DNA of 64,000 bases from Rhodeus uyekii (Eukaryota; Chordata; Actinopteri; Cypriniformes; Acheilognathidae): assembly GCA_037043235.1 (NCBI GenBank), contig JAWRVZ010000052.1, positions 124,001 to 188,000 of the forward strand, written 5' to 3'. This document shows positions 23,001 through 36,231 of this stretch, piece after piece. The translations under genes and the position numbers were made by a program. Position 1 is the first letter of the stretch; every line of letters starts with the position of its first letter. Under the pieces are notes generated by a model. That model worked only from the letters and a program-made list of their open reading frames with translations, had not been told where the DNA came from and did no database searches.

Positions 23001-26000
23001 ATTCAGACGGGCTTTACGGCTCAGTGCTCGTTATATACAGCCAAAAAATGAAATGGAAGCTTGTGAAACATTAAGATATATTTCCTTTTTGTGATAAGGT
23101 TGTTAAGATTTTTTTTGTGCGAGTCGTTTTGGAGTTATTGCCATTTATCGTTGAATGTGTGACATATCGAAAACAAAACTAACTTTACCCCGCTGAACGA
23201 GCACAGGTTTTGAGTACTTAAATTAATACAAAGAAAACAAAATAATGTGTATAAAGGATGTGAGATGGATTGAAACTCTAAACTTCCTGAGCTTTGTCAG
23301 GATGAGAGATAAAGACACCAGCAAAACTGTTGATTTTCTTGAATAGCAGGAACTAAGCATAACTGGAACTTAGCTTTCGTTTTTTTTTTTATTAATTTTC
23401 TATTTTATATCATTGTTTTAATTTTTTTCGTTTAGTAAAAACTGTAATTTTCTTGAATAGCAGGAACTAAGCATAACTGAACTTAGCTTTTTTTTTTTTT
23501 TACTTTTCTATTTTATATCATTGTTTTAATTTTTTTCGATTTGTATTCTTTATTTTTGATCACTTTTCATGCTTTTTTCGTTTAGTAAAAACTGTAATTT
23601 TCTTGAATAGCAGGAACTAAGCATAACTGAACTTAGCGTTCGTTTTTTTACTTTTCTATTTTATATCATTGTTTTGATTTTTTTGGATTTGTATTCTTTA
23701 TTTTTGATCACTTTTCATGCTTTTTTCGTTTAGTAAAAACTGTCATTTTCTTGAATAGCAGGAACTAAGCATAACTGAACTTAGCTTTCGTTTTTTTTTT
23801 TTTTACTTTTCTATTTTATATTGTTGTTTTGGTTATTTTCGATTTGTATTTGTCACTTTTGATCACTTTCCTTACCTTTTTTCGCCTGATTACCCTAACT
23901 TTCACTTGGCGCAGACCTTTTGACGAAATATCTGTGGAGGGACATCTGCTTCTCCTTTATCCACAACAGAAGCCTCTCCATCTCATCATTTATATTCGAA
24001 CACAACTTCAATATAACCCTCACGCCCTTGGAAGGATTTACATTCTTGATAACATCGTTCTGCTTTAGGATGGTACATATCGTGGATGTACTGCGATCAT
24101 AAGTGCGTGCTAGATCTCTCAAGCGGCACCGCGCTCATATTTATCAACAACTTCATGCTTCATTTCCATTGTCATCATGCGTTTCTTCTTTTCACTACCA
24201 TCCTTACTACTTACTTTCTTAGAATTCGTCGCTATTATGAAGAATAATGCACAAAATAGAGAGAAAAATATCTACCGTATTCGCGGATGACTCGTACAAG
24301 TCAGTGAACACATGAAGTGAACGAGTGTCGGCGTCGCCCTCAGTACTCTAATATTTACTCCTATATAGAAGCAAAAATCTGCCCGAAGGCTTGCTCATAT
24401 CTTGGAATACTCATATGTAGAGACCATATGTTTTACCGTGCGCCTTATAATGCGGCACGCCTTGTGTGCGGACTAAGTATAGAAATAGAGCGGCAGTTGA
24501 GACTGTGCCTTATAATCCAGTGCGCCTTATGGTGCGGAAAATGAGGTGACTTTGGGGTTTTTGGGGGGGGGGGATTTTTTTTCTTTTCAGTAACATTTGT
24601 CTCCCTAGATTTTACATATTCATTTATATGGGTGACTGACAGTACAGAAAACTGATATTTTGATTATGTTGTGTTATTCATTTTTGATGCAGTAATAAAA
24701 ATAAATAAATCAGATGATCCTTCTCACTATTTTTTATTATTACTGCATCAAAAATGAACAACAGATCTATGCTAATTTGGGGATTTTTTTACTTTTCAGT
24801 AACATTTTTCCCACTATGCTTTTTTTCAGAATTTATATTTATATGAACTTTGTTATTGACCAAATACTTATTTTCCACCATAATATGCAAATAAACTCTT
24901 TAAAAATTAGACAATGTGATTTTTTGTATTTTTTTTCTCATTCAGTCTATCATAGTTTCATCAAGTGTACCTTTGATCAAAATTACAGGCCTCTCTCATT
25001 TTTTTAAGTGGGAGAACTTGCACAATTGGTGTATGACTAAATACTTTTTTGCCCCACTGTATATGTATATATACACACACACATACATACATACATACAT
25101 ACATACACAAACCCATGCAGAGCAATAAAGGATACGGGTTACTGAACATCCTTTTAAGGTCAACTTTTTCTTTGCAGTATGGGCACGTCTGCTTCTTACC
25201 CACAATGCACCAGCCACGTATACAAAACTCATGAAATCTGGATTAAAAAAACAGGTTAAGGAAACAATTGTGTGCATCATACAATCCATACTGGAAAGGG
25301 TTCACATTTGGTTTGACCATTGTATACAACTGAACAATTCTCAAATCCATATCGAGATCCCAAATATCTCTGAAATTAAACCATAATAGGGCCTTCAAAA
25401 TGAACCCCTCTACAAAATAGTGGATTACTCAATAAATCCATGACATGGAATGATCCACCTATAAGTTAAAAACAAACATTTTTCAAACTGTCAATACTCC
25501 TTACGAACCCTGCAGATTGCAGACATAAGAAATAAACATAACTGTAAAAGTAGTGAAGGATACACATGGTTGCAGGAGAGTCTGTAGGTGTTCTCTATGA
25601 TCCCCTCTTCACTCACATCCACAAGGATTGGCTGACCACAGACGGCACAGATGCTGTCTGACAGGTGCTTAGTGGGCATTCCAGATGCACTGTAATACTG
25701 CAACAACAGATCTGCACATTAGGGTTCATACACTCTTTGATCAATGAATCACCATACCTTCTCCAGTGGTTCATGACCACTAGATAATACTTTATAATTT
25801 TGTTGAGATTGTCCTAAAAAAAAAAAATTCACAGCTGATGAATTAATAAATCATGATAATGATAATTGCAATAAAATAATCGTAATACTCTGAAAACAGA
25901 CTAGAATTTGAGGATGTGTTCACAGAGTTCTTCGTGGTTAGTGTAACAGCAACTTTTCCAATGGTTTACAACTGGTATGAGATCAATCGGGCAAGATGCA

Positions 26001-29000
26001 GAAAGTAAGCTGCTATTGATAGCATATGTGCATGCACTACACTACAGACATCCAAGTGCTATTATGATTTCATAGTAAAACTAAAAGGAGGAAGTGAGTT
26101 AAAGTGAAAGCTGGCAGTTTCAGGGGCACAGTGAGGGGGTGAAATCAAACTTGAAATGAGACCAAAGCAGTTGGTCAGTTGGTCACTTGAAGTGTAAAAG
26201 CAGTCTACTATAGCTCAGATAAGCCAACGTGTCAAACAATTGGAGGATGGCTGGAAACATAGGTAAAGGTAACATGATGTATATCCATTGATTAGATGGA
26301 TATTACCCCAACCGTAGATGCCATAAAATCTGCACACATCTCTGCAAAATCCCGACCGAGTACACCATAGTACAGGCCGTAAAACAGAAGCGACACACCA
26401 AAGTCCATGGCATCTTCTGGCTTTATTCTAAAAACAAAGGAAGGTGACAATAGACATTAACAACAAATACTATTAGTTCTTAATTACTTTGTGCTATCAT
26501 TTAACATTTAGTGTTTAAAAAAAAAATTTGTTAAAATTATCATGACTTAGAATGGGTGATATATTGGCATAATATGTTGGGATAACATTTTGTCAGCATG
26601 GAGAAAAATTACTCGGTTAGAACTGAATTACAAACTAAGTCACATTTAGTTCATATTATACAAAACAAGAATGTGCTCCAGAAACATGGGATGGATAGTG
26701 TGGATTAGGGCACAAGACCTAATTGTTTGTATAAATCCGTACTCAAAAGTACACTCAACCCCAAAAAAGGATTTCACAATTTCTAGCATGTCATGTCAGT
26801 GCGGTCTCCTTTCTCTGATTGATTCGCTGTGTATGTAGACCCGTGTTCCGTTCAGTTCCTGGTCCCTTCTCATCAATGTATTGTCAAATGTAATGTTGTG
26901 GTAACAATCATATAATGTGGTGGTCTCACTCGTGGTTCCATGGTCTCACTCGTTTCCTGAGTTTTGGTTTTTATAAGACATTCACCTTGAATTCCCTTAA
27001 TATGTTGTTTCTACACACATGCAACGATATATACGCATCTTAAGGGCCAGTCACACAGCGAAAACGCATGAATCACGCACTAATTACGCACAGATTTTTG
27101 TTTCTGCGCGGAGCGTGCGTCATATGCGTATTTCGTCGGTAGAATGAACGAGGACCATCAGTGATTGTAAGTGGATGTGCGTCGAAGGCGGTTTGTGCGT
27201 GATTTTGAGTTTTGAACGTCACCGTGCGTAGTTTATGCGTCGAGAATGCGTGACTATGCGCGGGACATGTGCCGGCCATCAGTGCTTATGCGTCGGAACT
27301 GGTTCGAAACTGCGCACTTCCACTAACGCCCCACCTTCATATCACTCATGAACCACGCATGAACCGCGCACGTATCACGTTCAGTCCACTGACAATGTGG
27401 ATTCTGAAAATGCTTGTTCACAAAGCGTGCGTGTTTGGACGCACTCCGTCAGTGATTCATGCGTCAGGCGTGCGTCGAATGTTTCTCGATGCACAAGCAC
27501 GCACAAACCCAATCTGTGCGTTATTTGTGAGTGATTCGTGCGTGATCGGCCCTTTATATTTTTGTCGCAAAGTACAAATACACTGCGCATTTCTTTGTGC
27601 CATCACAGGATACACAAGTATAATATAATATTTATAATATTTTTAATTTAGTTGACTAAACTAAGTTTTTTTTTCTGTTCCACTGTCACTTTTCCATTCT
27701 TTTTTTAAAAACATGCTCTTAAAGAACACGTTTGAATGTTGCATTCATGTCTCAAAAGCTGCTTTCGCCAAGCGTTGCCATGTTATTACAGGCATCTTTA
27801 GGCTTGTTATTTTTTCCATATTAACAGGTGATGACAACTTATTTCATGTGGTGTGTGTACATGGCCTATGTCGAGGCGGTTTAGATGTTCCAATAATAAT
27901 GCAAATTAATAAACAAGCAAAGATGGCAAGTATATTCAAGCAAAATAATTCATATCTTAGTTCTGCGAAAAACCACAAAACCAACGTTTCTTACATACTG
28001 AGAAGAAATAAAGCTAAGACTCCTAAAGGTCTCTCCAGTGATGGACAGCTGATCACAACTATTCGTTTTTTAAAGAGCCATCGTTCTGCTAATGTCTGTC
28101 TTGTGCACTGAGCTCTCTTTCCTCCCCCACATAATGAGTGCATCATAGGCATTACTGTTGATTGGCTACAATTGTGTTTTGGTCTGATCCACTTTTAAAC
28201 AGTACTTTTCAAAAATTGCTTCCTATAAATAATACTAAGTATTATTTATTTTGTTATATTTTTTCTTTATTATATGTATATCTGTATATAATTGTAAAAA
28301 CTTTGCATTGTATTGTTTTCCTGTGACCACAGTAAAGCTGTTTTGAAACGATCTCTAGTGTAAAAAGCACTATTTAAATAAAGGTGACTTGACATCTTCC
28401 AACACAAAGAAACGTCAATAAATATCAATAACAAATACTGCTTCCTTTCCCCTAAATTCATCTGACCACAGATTACATGTTCAGAAAACACACAGCTTAC
28501 CCAGGTTATATACACTTTTACATACTATATGAACATCTAAAATTATCTTCAACAGTATTTTGACTGACTAAAATTATTTTGTTTTAGTAATGTCATAATA
28601 TAAAAAAAAATTACATGGTAAAAGTTGTATTTGTTTTAACACATCATACTTCATTAGCTATTAATACATGAAAGTAAAAATAAAGAGAAAAAAAAAGTGA
28701 TTCAATTGGTGAAATACAGAAGTTATTTATAATTTTTTTAATTATTCAGTTTAAACATGAAGCTTAATAACTCACCTAAATATAAGATTGATGCCAAACA
28801 GGGTGAACATAACTACAGTATAGCCCAGAATGCCTGTGGTGTAGCTGATCTTATACAAAAGAAGGAACCATTTATAAACAAGCCTGCATGGAGAGAAAGA
28901 GACAGAGTAAACTCACCAAGACGTGAATCTCACAAAGAAATGTCAGAGTCCTATTTCACAACCCCAAAAATCAAAAGATAAAAAAAATGCAAAAATATGG

Positions 29001-29831
29001 CCACAAGTCTTCACTTTTACGGTCTTCATTATTACCTTGCATTACCAGTCCAAACCAGTGCCCTCTTGCACTGAAACTTTTCTTTTTGCTACTTGTTTAA
29101 CATGAGCTATCGCAACGCTATATTTTGTCCAAACTTAACTTCCTTCTGGTCAATCCACTTAAATACATTTAATATAAAGTTTACTGGTTGTGTTGGAACA
29201 TTAATTATTTGAATGCTGCTTTCTAGACTGCTTGGAATTTGGATTTTGTTGGAAACATTTGATCTGTGAGCTCAGGCTACATTAATCAACCCCAAACTCA
29301 GCGAGACGCATAATTTGATGTTAGTGAGTACAGCTTACAATGAGCATAAGTGTAAAAACAAACTGTTACATTAGACCAGAGGTTTTCAAAGTCTGAGACA
29401 GTGGGCCTCCCTTTTGACACAACCCACCCAACGCCCCCCCCCCCACCCCTGTATCTGTACTCGGACTGGGCGGGGCATAACCCGGAAGTGGGTGGATTTT
29501 AACCCGGAAGTGGGCGAGGTGTTGTTGTTATTTTTAACCATGCAATTGATACGGGTCGATCAGAAATTGTTATATTTATTGCTGATTTGAAAACTATTTA
29601 CATGACATCATCAGCATTGAGCTTCAGATCAATGGTTTTGATCACAAACGAACTATATAGAGAACAAGTTTTGCAACAATTAATCCAACTCATGCGGTTG
29701 CAATTATTAAGAAAACTGTAATGAACAAGAGTTTTCATTTAAACATAACTCTTTTTTTAACTTTTAATTTTTTTATGATCAGTGTAATTTTTATTTATTT
29801 ATTTTCACACCAGGTATGCGTGTGTGTGAGT

Positions 29832-29879
<48 letters not shown>

Positions 29880-32800
29880 ACTGTGTGTTCTACAGATCAA
29901 ATAGTCTGACGCTGTTTTTAAGATCTGCATTCCTTTATTTTGTATGAAAAACAGCAAGAAAGCGTCAGACACTCAGTGCGCGAAGTTAAACAACTGAATA
30001 GAGCAGCAGACGGTTAAATAAAAATCTCCGACAGGCACAGACGCAACGCTAGTCGCATTCTATCAAGAACCACGTATGAACAAAAACCCCACGTTTACCA
30101 GAACTATACTGGTTAATAAGTACTACAAACAAACCGAAATAAAAAACAAACCTGAAGCTGAAGAAACCCTAAACGTTAACGGAAGACGCGCGAACCTGAG
30201 TGATAGAGAGAGAAAGACGCCGTCTCAGTGTTCTGCGCGTGAATGAGCCGGGCGGAGACACGCGAGACGAATTAAATCTGCATGTGTAGGGGAGGCGCGC
30301 TGTGACTAGCCTATCACAGAACACAGACACAGTCAGCTATCCAATGAGGATTTTTATTCAATCTGAGCACAGATAATGACTCTTATTACTCGTATGATAC
30401 TCGTACTCGGCAAAAGTGCTTTATCCGTACCGGATACTCGTTTCAGCCAAGTATCCGGCTCAACTCTAGTTATTAGACTATAATTTTTTACAACTCTCCG
30501 CGCCTCCCCTGGCATGCTCTGGCGCCCCCCAGGGGAGGCGCGCCCCACACTTTGAAAACCCCTGCATTAGACATTAAGTTTATGCAATACCGTCATTTTT
30601 GCTTTCCGGCAACGGCTTTCAAAGCGATTTTATGTTTGTTTTATTTAGTTTTTGCCCTAATTGACACAAAAACACGAAATGCTCATGCTGTGTCATGACA
30701 ACATCAAGTGGTCAACATGTGAACCTGACGCCTGATTGCCTGGAACTCTCTGAGGTCTAAAGGACGTTTAATTTGGGATCACACCATATTCAACATTGTC
30801 TGGAAAGCAGCATCAGCTTAGCTGAGAAATGACTAACACGGAAGTGCAGAGGACAGAGCAAGAACCTTGGAAACTAGAAATAAAACTAATAGTTTTATTT
30901 ATAAACTAATTGTAATCTCACAATCTTTCAGTGTTAATCCTTCAATAGTTTGTGTATCCGATACAAAATACATTTTTCTACAAAAAAATGTTTTCAAACT
31001 CATCTTGGACTAATTGTCTGATTTGCATGACATTTAGTATGCATCATCTAGAAATATATCAAAAGAATATGAATTTATTGATTAGTAGACGGGGCAGATT
31101 TATTTTAATAGTTACTGCTGGATTTTATCTTTCTATAACTACCAATGGACAACAGAACATTGAAGAAACATGCCAAATTTTTAAATCTCAATGCTGCTAA
31201 AAAAACCTTTTTAAACTTATGAACAGTGCTGAAATTGGGGTAAAATGTGACGTGGACATGTTTTTATGAGATTCAATAAAACAAGTATTATCATACAGAG
31301 AGAAATTTATTAAATAAGCAGCAGTATTTCGATAATACTACAGTACTAGCATTTCATTAAAACAATGAAGTTTGATCCCTGTGTAGGTGTTATTTTTGAG
31401 TAACCAATATTTCCAAATTATCTTAAAACCTGGGGTGTGCAATATGCATCAATTACGATAATACTGTCATTGTTTTAGCAAGCTGACATCATCGAATATA
31501 TGTCACTCTCTTTGCAAAAACCAAACTAACTTATTTTAAATGCTGGAAGAATACCCCTGAAATTCAAGATATACAGGGTAATTTCTCCCCCAGGTTTATT
31601 TCTTGAAGAGTTGGGTGAGAGGAACTCATCACCTGAGTCCTTAAGGTCCATAGCTGGTTGAGGGTAGACAAACTCAAGTAGCACTGCTTCCGAGTAGACG
31701 TGGCCCAGTGGGATCAATCCAGGGACCGGTGAGATTGAGGCAATGAGCGTTCAGTGCCTTGTTATAAAGCACTCCAGTTCACCAGGCCCACCTCCAGTTT
31801 ACGTGCTTCAACATCATTGGCCAGTGCTACACCCTAGTGTTATTCAATAGAGCTTCAGTATTTCTCGGTGAAAAGAGATTTCCCATAGAATCAACCACTA
31901 ACGCAACATCAAGTGAACACAACAGGGAACTTAGAATGAATACATAAAGCCTCAGGGTTGCACTTTATTTTACACTCGGTATACTTACAGGGGTTAAAGA
32001 CAGGTTTAGGAGTAGGTTCAGGATTAGTACCTAATTATTACCCAATTATTGTAATTACTATATTAAGAACATAGTAAAAACACTATGAAAAGTACTATAA
32101 AATAAAGTGCTAACAGCTTCAGTAGTCCATAATAGGCTTAAACCAGCCGAAGTACCAGTGCAAAAACTCACTTGGCAAAATATTGTCAAATTATTGTTAT
32201 TGTCAAAAAATATTGAGAGGTTTTTGTCAATACTGCACACCCCTACTTCAAATATGGTTTATAGAAAGAAAACAGGATCACAGCTAAACAGGGTCAAAAT
32301 CCCATGGCATTTTTGGTTAAAACTATTTTTGGTTACCTTGGAGTTGTGCAGTCCAGTGGTTTCCGGGTAGCGCGAAAAGTGATGAAGGCCGTGACAATAG
32401 AGAAGATGAACCATGTCACCAGAAACCTCCACCAGTGCAACTTAGTGGTGAAGTACAGAGGAACCACCCACATTTGGAAGAGGGTTACCAACTTGAGGGG
32501 GGAGAAAAAAAAAAAAATCTTTATTTAGACCAAAACCCATCTAGAAATACCAGTGTCATCATCAAGATGATGACAATCTTTTTATTAGCACTTCTTAGTA
32601 CACTTTAACTTTCTGACCTGTTTACTAGAGATGCACTGATCGACAGACCAGGGAACGGAATTGGACAATTTTGGAACGGTGCATAATTAAACTCTTAAAG
32701 AGACAGCTGTCTAATATTCCTGCTGTTGTCAGTCTTGTTCAAAGAACAAAACACACTCTCTGCTCTCAACTGAATAACTTTTAATGTGCATACATGCAGC

Positions 32801-35800
32801 AAGAACCGTCCCATTGTTAAGTTAAGTTTACCTGTGTGGAGAAGGAGCACTGTCCAAAAGTTGAATGGTTGTTGCTGCATTTGAGACAATGACAGCACAG
32901 TCACATTATTTCCTGATAACGATGGAAAGACTTTAAAATACTCTGGCATTTTTGTTCATACAGATAAGATATGCCTCCATCATACCACAGTAAAGAATTT
33001 ACAGTTTGAATTTCAGATTTCTTTTAACTATAAATTCACAGTGCATGTAAACATGTACATTATTCTTCAAGATTTGTGAATTCCCATGACGTGGTCCTCT
33101 GTTTCGAATTTGGTGGGGTCATAAATACAACATTTCGTCCTCACTATGAAATGTTTCACTTGATTGATGTACAGGGCAGCCAGTCTGACATTGGACACAT
33201 GGGTCACCATGAATGTGCAAAACTCTAGCAAGCTATCGAGATGGCCTCTACTTTATTTCTTTTAAACTTAAGAAAGAGTATAAAAATGAGTGGGGGAATA
33301 AAGAAGTCAAAAACGTGCCACTCTATAACGAGTGGGAGGTGGACTTTTGTCATTTTTCGAGTGCGTTTGCCTCGAGTAAAACAACTTCCATGTTATGCTC
33401 TGTGTCATTTGGGCCACCCAATTGGAAGTAGGCTGTTTAGGGTTATTTGAAAAATGCACTCTAGAATTTGATGTAATCCTCCTAGGTGATTAATTAAAAG
33501 ACATTAACTCAACCTATCGTTGATGTAGAAGCATGTGCTACTGCCACGCAATTTCCACGCTGATTCTGTGCTGCAGCAGTTTGAAAAGTCCTTATTTGTT
33601 TAGGAGAGAAATTAGTCCATTTTGTTTTAGTAGGGAGCAGAGATTTGGCAGAAGCATACTAGGCAGCTCTGTTTTAAAGCCATTTGAGAAAGTTCTACTT
33701 AGTTTATATACTTACGTTTCAGTCCAAGGTTAAAGGGTGCAGTGCACAAACCATGGCATCAAAACCACTACCATCTCAAAGATTAAACATTTTAGCTTAA
33801 AGCTTAAACGTGCTGAATCCACTTTATTTTGTGCACGCATGTGTTAGTGTGAGCAGCAAATAATGGGCTTACATTGTATGATTTGGGGTGTCTCTGTTTC
33901 CACTGAACCAGGACAAGTTGGGCAATGACGAGTGTGACAATGAGAATGAGAACCATCTCTGCATGCATGGCTTCATGCCCTTTGTGTTTGGCATGCATGT
34001 TAGCATGTTCCAACCTGCAAAATAGAACAAATAAAATAAGCACACATTTATAAAACAGCACACATTTAAAGATGCAATCTTTTATCTGTTACTTGTTCAT
34101 GTATATTTGGCACAAGTGACTTACAGCAGTAGTTTTCAAACTGTGGATTGTAACAAAATGTAGGTCGGCTTGTGCTAGTGCCAAAATGACCAAACAAGAC
34201 AATTTAAAATGAATCCTGTCCAAAATTTAATTAAAAATGTCAATTTACTATTAGAATGAACTACCATTACTATTAGGACTAATTAAGCTGAAAATGTATG
34301 AAATATTTCCTCTATTGTTGCATTGTATACTATTATTAGAAAGGAACTATAATAACATATTCTATATGTACACTTCATCAATCTGCTTCCAAATCCTGCT
34401 GGAAAACCTTTTGTTTTCTTATAAGTAAATATACCCGTGCAAAGCAGTTATTGACACCTTTAGAGCAGGAGTTGGCAACCTTTTTGAGTTAATCACAGTG
34501 CAACAATCCTCACACCCCATTTGTATGAATACACAAAAATGATAAATATTCATAATGGCTAACATATAAATAAATGCAAAACATTAAATTTATGTTAAAT
34601 ATAAATCTTAAATATTTCTGAAGCAATTGTTCCTAAAATTTCTTTTACAATTGTCAAAATTGTCATACTCATTGTCATAATCATACCTTCAATCTAATAT
34701 TGTTGCATGGGATCAATATTGATGCAGTTGAAATTCTGCAGCAGAGCGATGACATCTCAGATCATTACCTAGTCATGTACACTAACTTTAGCCAAAGCTG
34801 AAAAACCAACTTCATCATACAAATATAGTAAAACAATCACTTCTAACACTAAAAATAGTTTTATAAATAAAATCTTCCTGATCAGTTTCATCAGTACTAG
34901 TAGACTGCAAGTAGTGATGACGGGCCCAAGACCAGCACCAGTACCAAACTTTTAGGCAAACTCAACTGTGCTCCGAGAAGTCTAATACCTACCAAATGCA
35001 GATGTCTGTGATTGCTGATGTTGTATTATCCTAATGCTTCTCTTCATGCGTTTTATGCGCAATTTCATGCTTTTGTTTATTTTCAATATGGGTGGTATCC
35101 AATGAAAACATTAAATTGTAAATATAAATAAACCCAACTCTGATCCATTATCATGTAATATGCTTCAGTTTCACCTTTCATTGCAATATCAATAAATCTG
35201 TAAAATAAGAGCCAACTGTTTCAGATACTTGATGTTATGGAAGAGTTTACAAGAACATCAAGTGAACTGGTTCAAGTTATACACCGAACGTATAGCGGAG
35301 GACAGCACAACAGTGTCAGGTGAGAGCAAGTCTAAGAGTATATTTCTCTGCTCACTTATGCAAGCGTATTAAAAACAGCCACTTTTATAAAATCATGTGA
35401 AATTTACTTAAAATTTGAATTATATCCATAATACATTTAAAGACATATGCGTCTGAAATGGGTGCACAGGCACTAAAAGCCATTCAAACGGCTCCTGATT
35501 ACAAGACTATCTACCAATCTTTTTTTTTTACCTTGTAAGGCCTTGTTTTTAAAATAGGGAGGCTGTAAATCTCAGTCACATTCAAAATAGTAAAACCAAC
35601 ATGAAAAAGAATCATGGTAAAATCATGAATTTTCTGACAAAATAATATGATATTTTTGGACAGTGGGTCTCCAATAAAAGGTTAAAGACCTCTGATCAAA
35701 ACTGTAAAACGAAGGGGAAGGGAAGGAAAACCGAGACAGATTAGAAGATTTAACAACATTTTAATTAAAATATTTAATCAAAACAGTAAAGTCATTTTTG

Positions 35801-36110
35801 ATCATGTGTAAAACATGCAAATATAGTGAGGAATAAAATCTAAGAGCCAAGTTAGATTAATAAAGGTTTTATCTAACGGGTTTTTTTTGCCTATGCTGCC
35901 ATCTTGTAGTTATACTAAATCTTACATTTGTTTTCATTTTTATCCTTAAAACAGAAAGTACTAATCTGCTGATTTTGAAGTTACACAACCTACATTGACT
36001 GAATTATAAGTACTATATAAAATAATAGTTAATTTTTTATTTTTTTTAACATCAGAGTTTCTTCAAAGGAGAAAATTAAAAATCTCTAAACTAAATTTTA
36101 AAGAAAAAAA

Positions 36111-36170
<60 letters not shown>

Positions 36171-36177
36171 CTTTAAA

Positions 36178-36231
<54 letters not shown>

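Larger units (their letters stand above)
22210..24545 (-). mobile_element. Tigger (pogo-like) transposon remnant with CENP-B-type HTH transposase N-terminus
   Basis: Left TATTTTCCTCACTATAAGGC and inverted right CATTTTCCGCACCATAAGGC form about 25-bp TIRs containing the TATAAGGCGCAC word. Minus-strand coding traces between 24245 and 23895 read KKRMMTMEMKHEVVDKYERG and, after a frameshift, DRSTSTICTILKQNDVIK and NDEMERLLLWIK. This is the psq-type and CENP-B-type helix-turn-helix region of Tigger transposases. The catalytic DDE region is missing: the centre is occupied by a long inverted repeat (22512-23195) and a minisatellite (23325-23880). Located in rnf121 intron 8. Confidence 0.8.
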
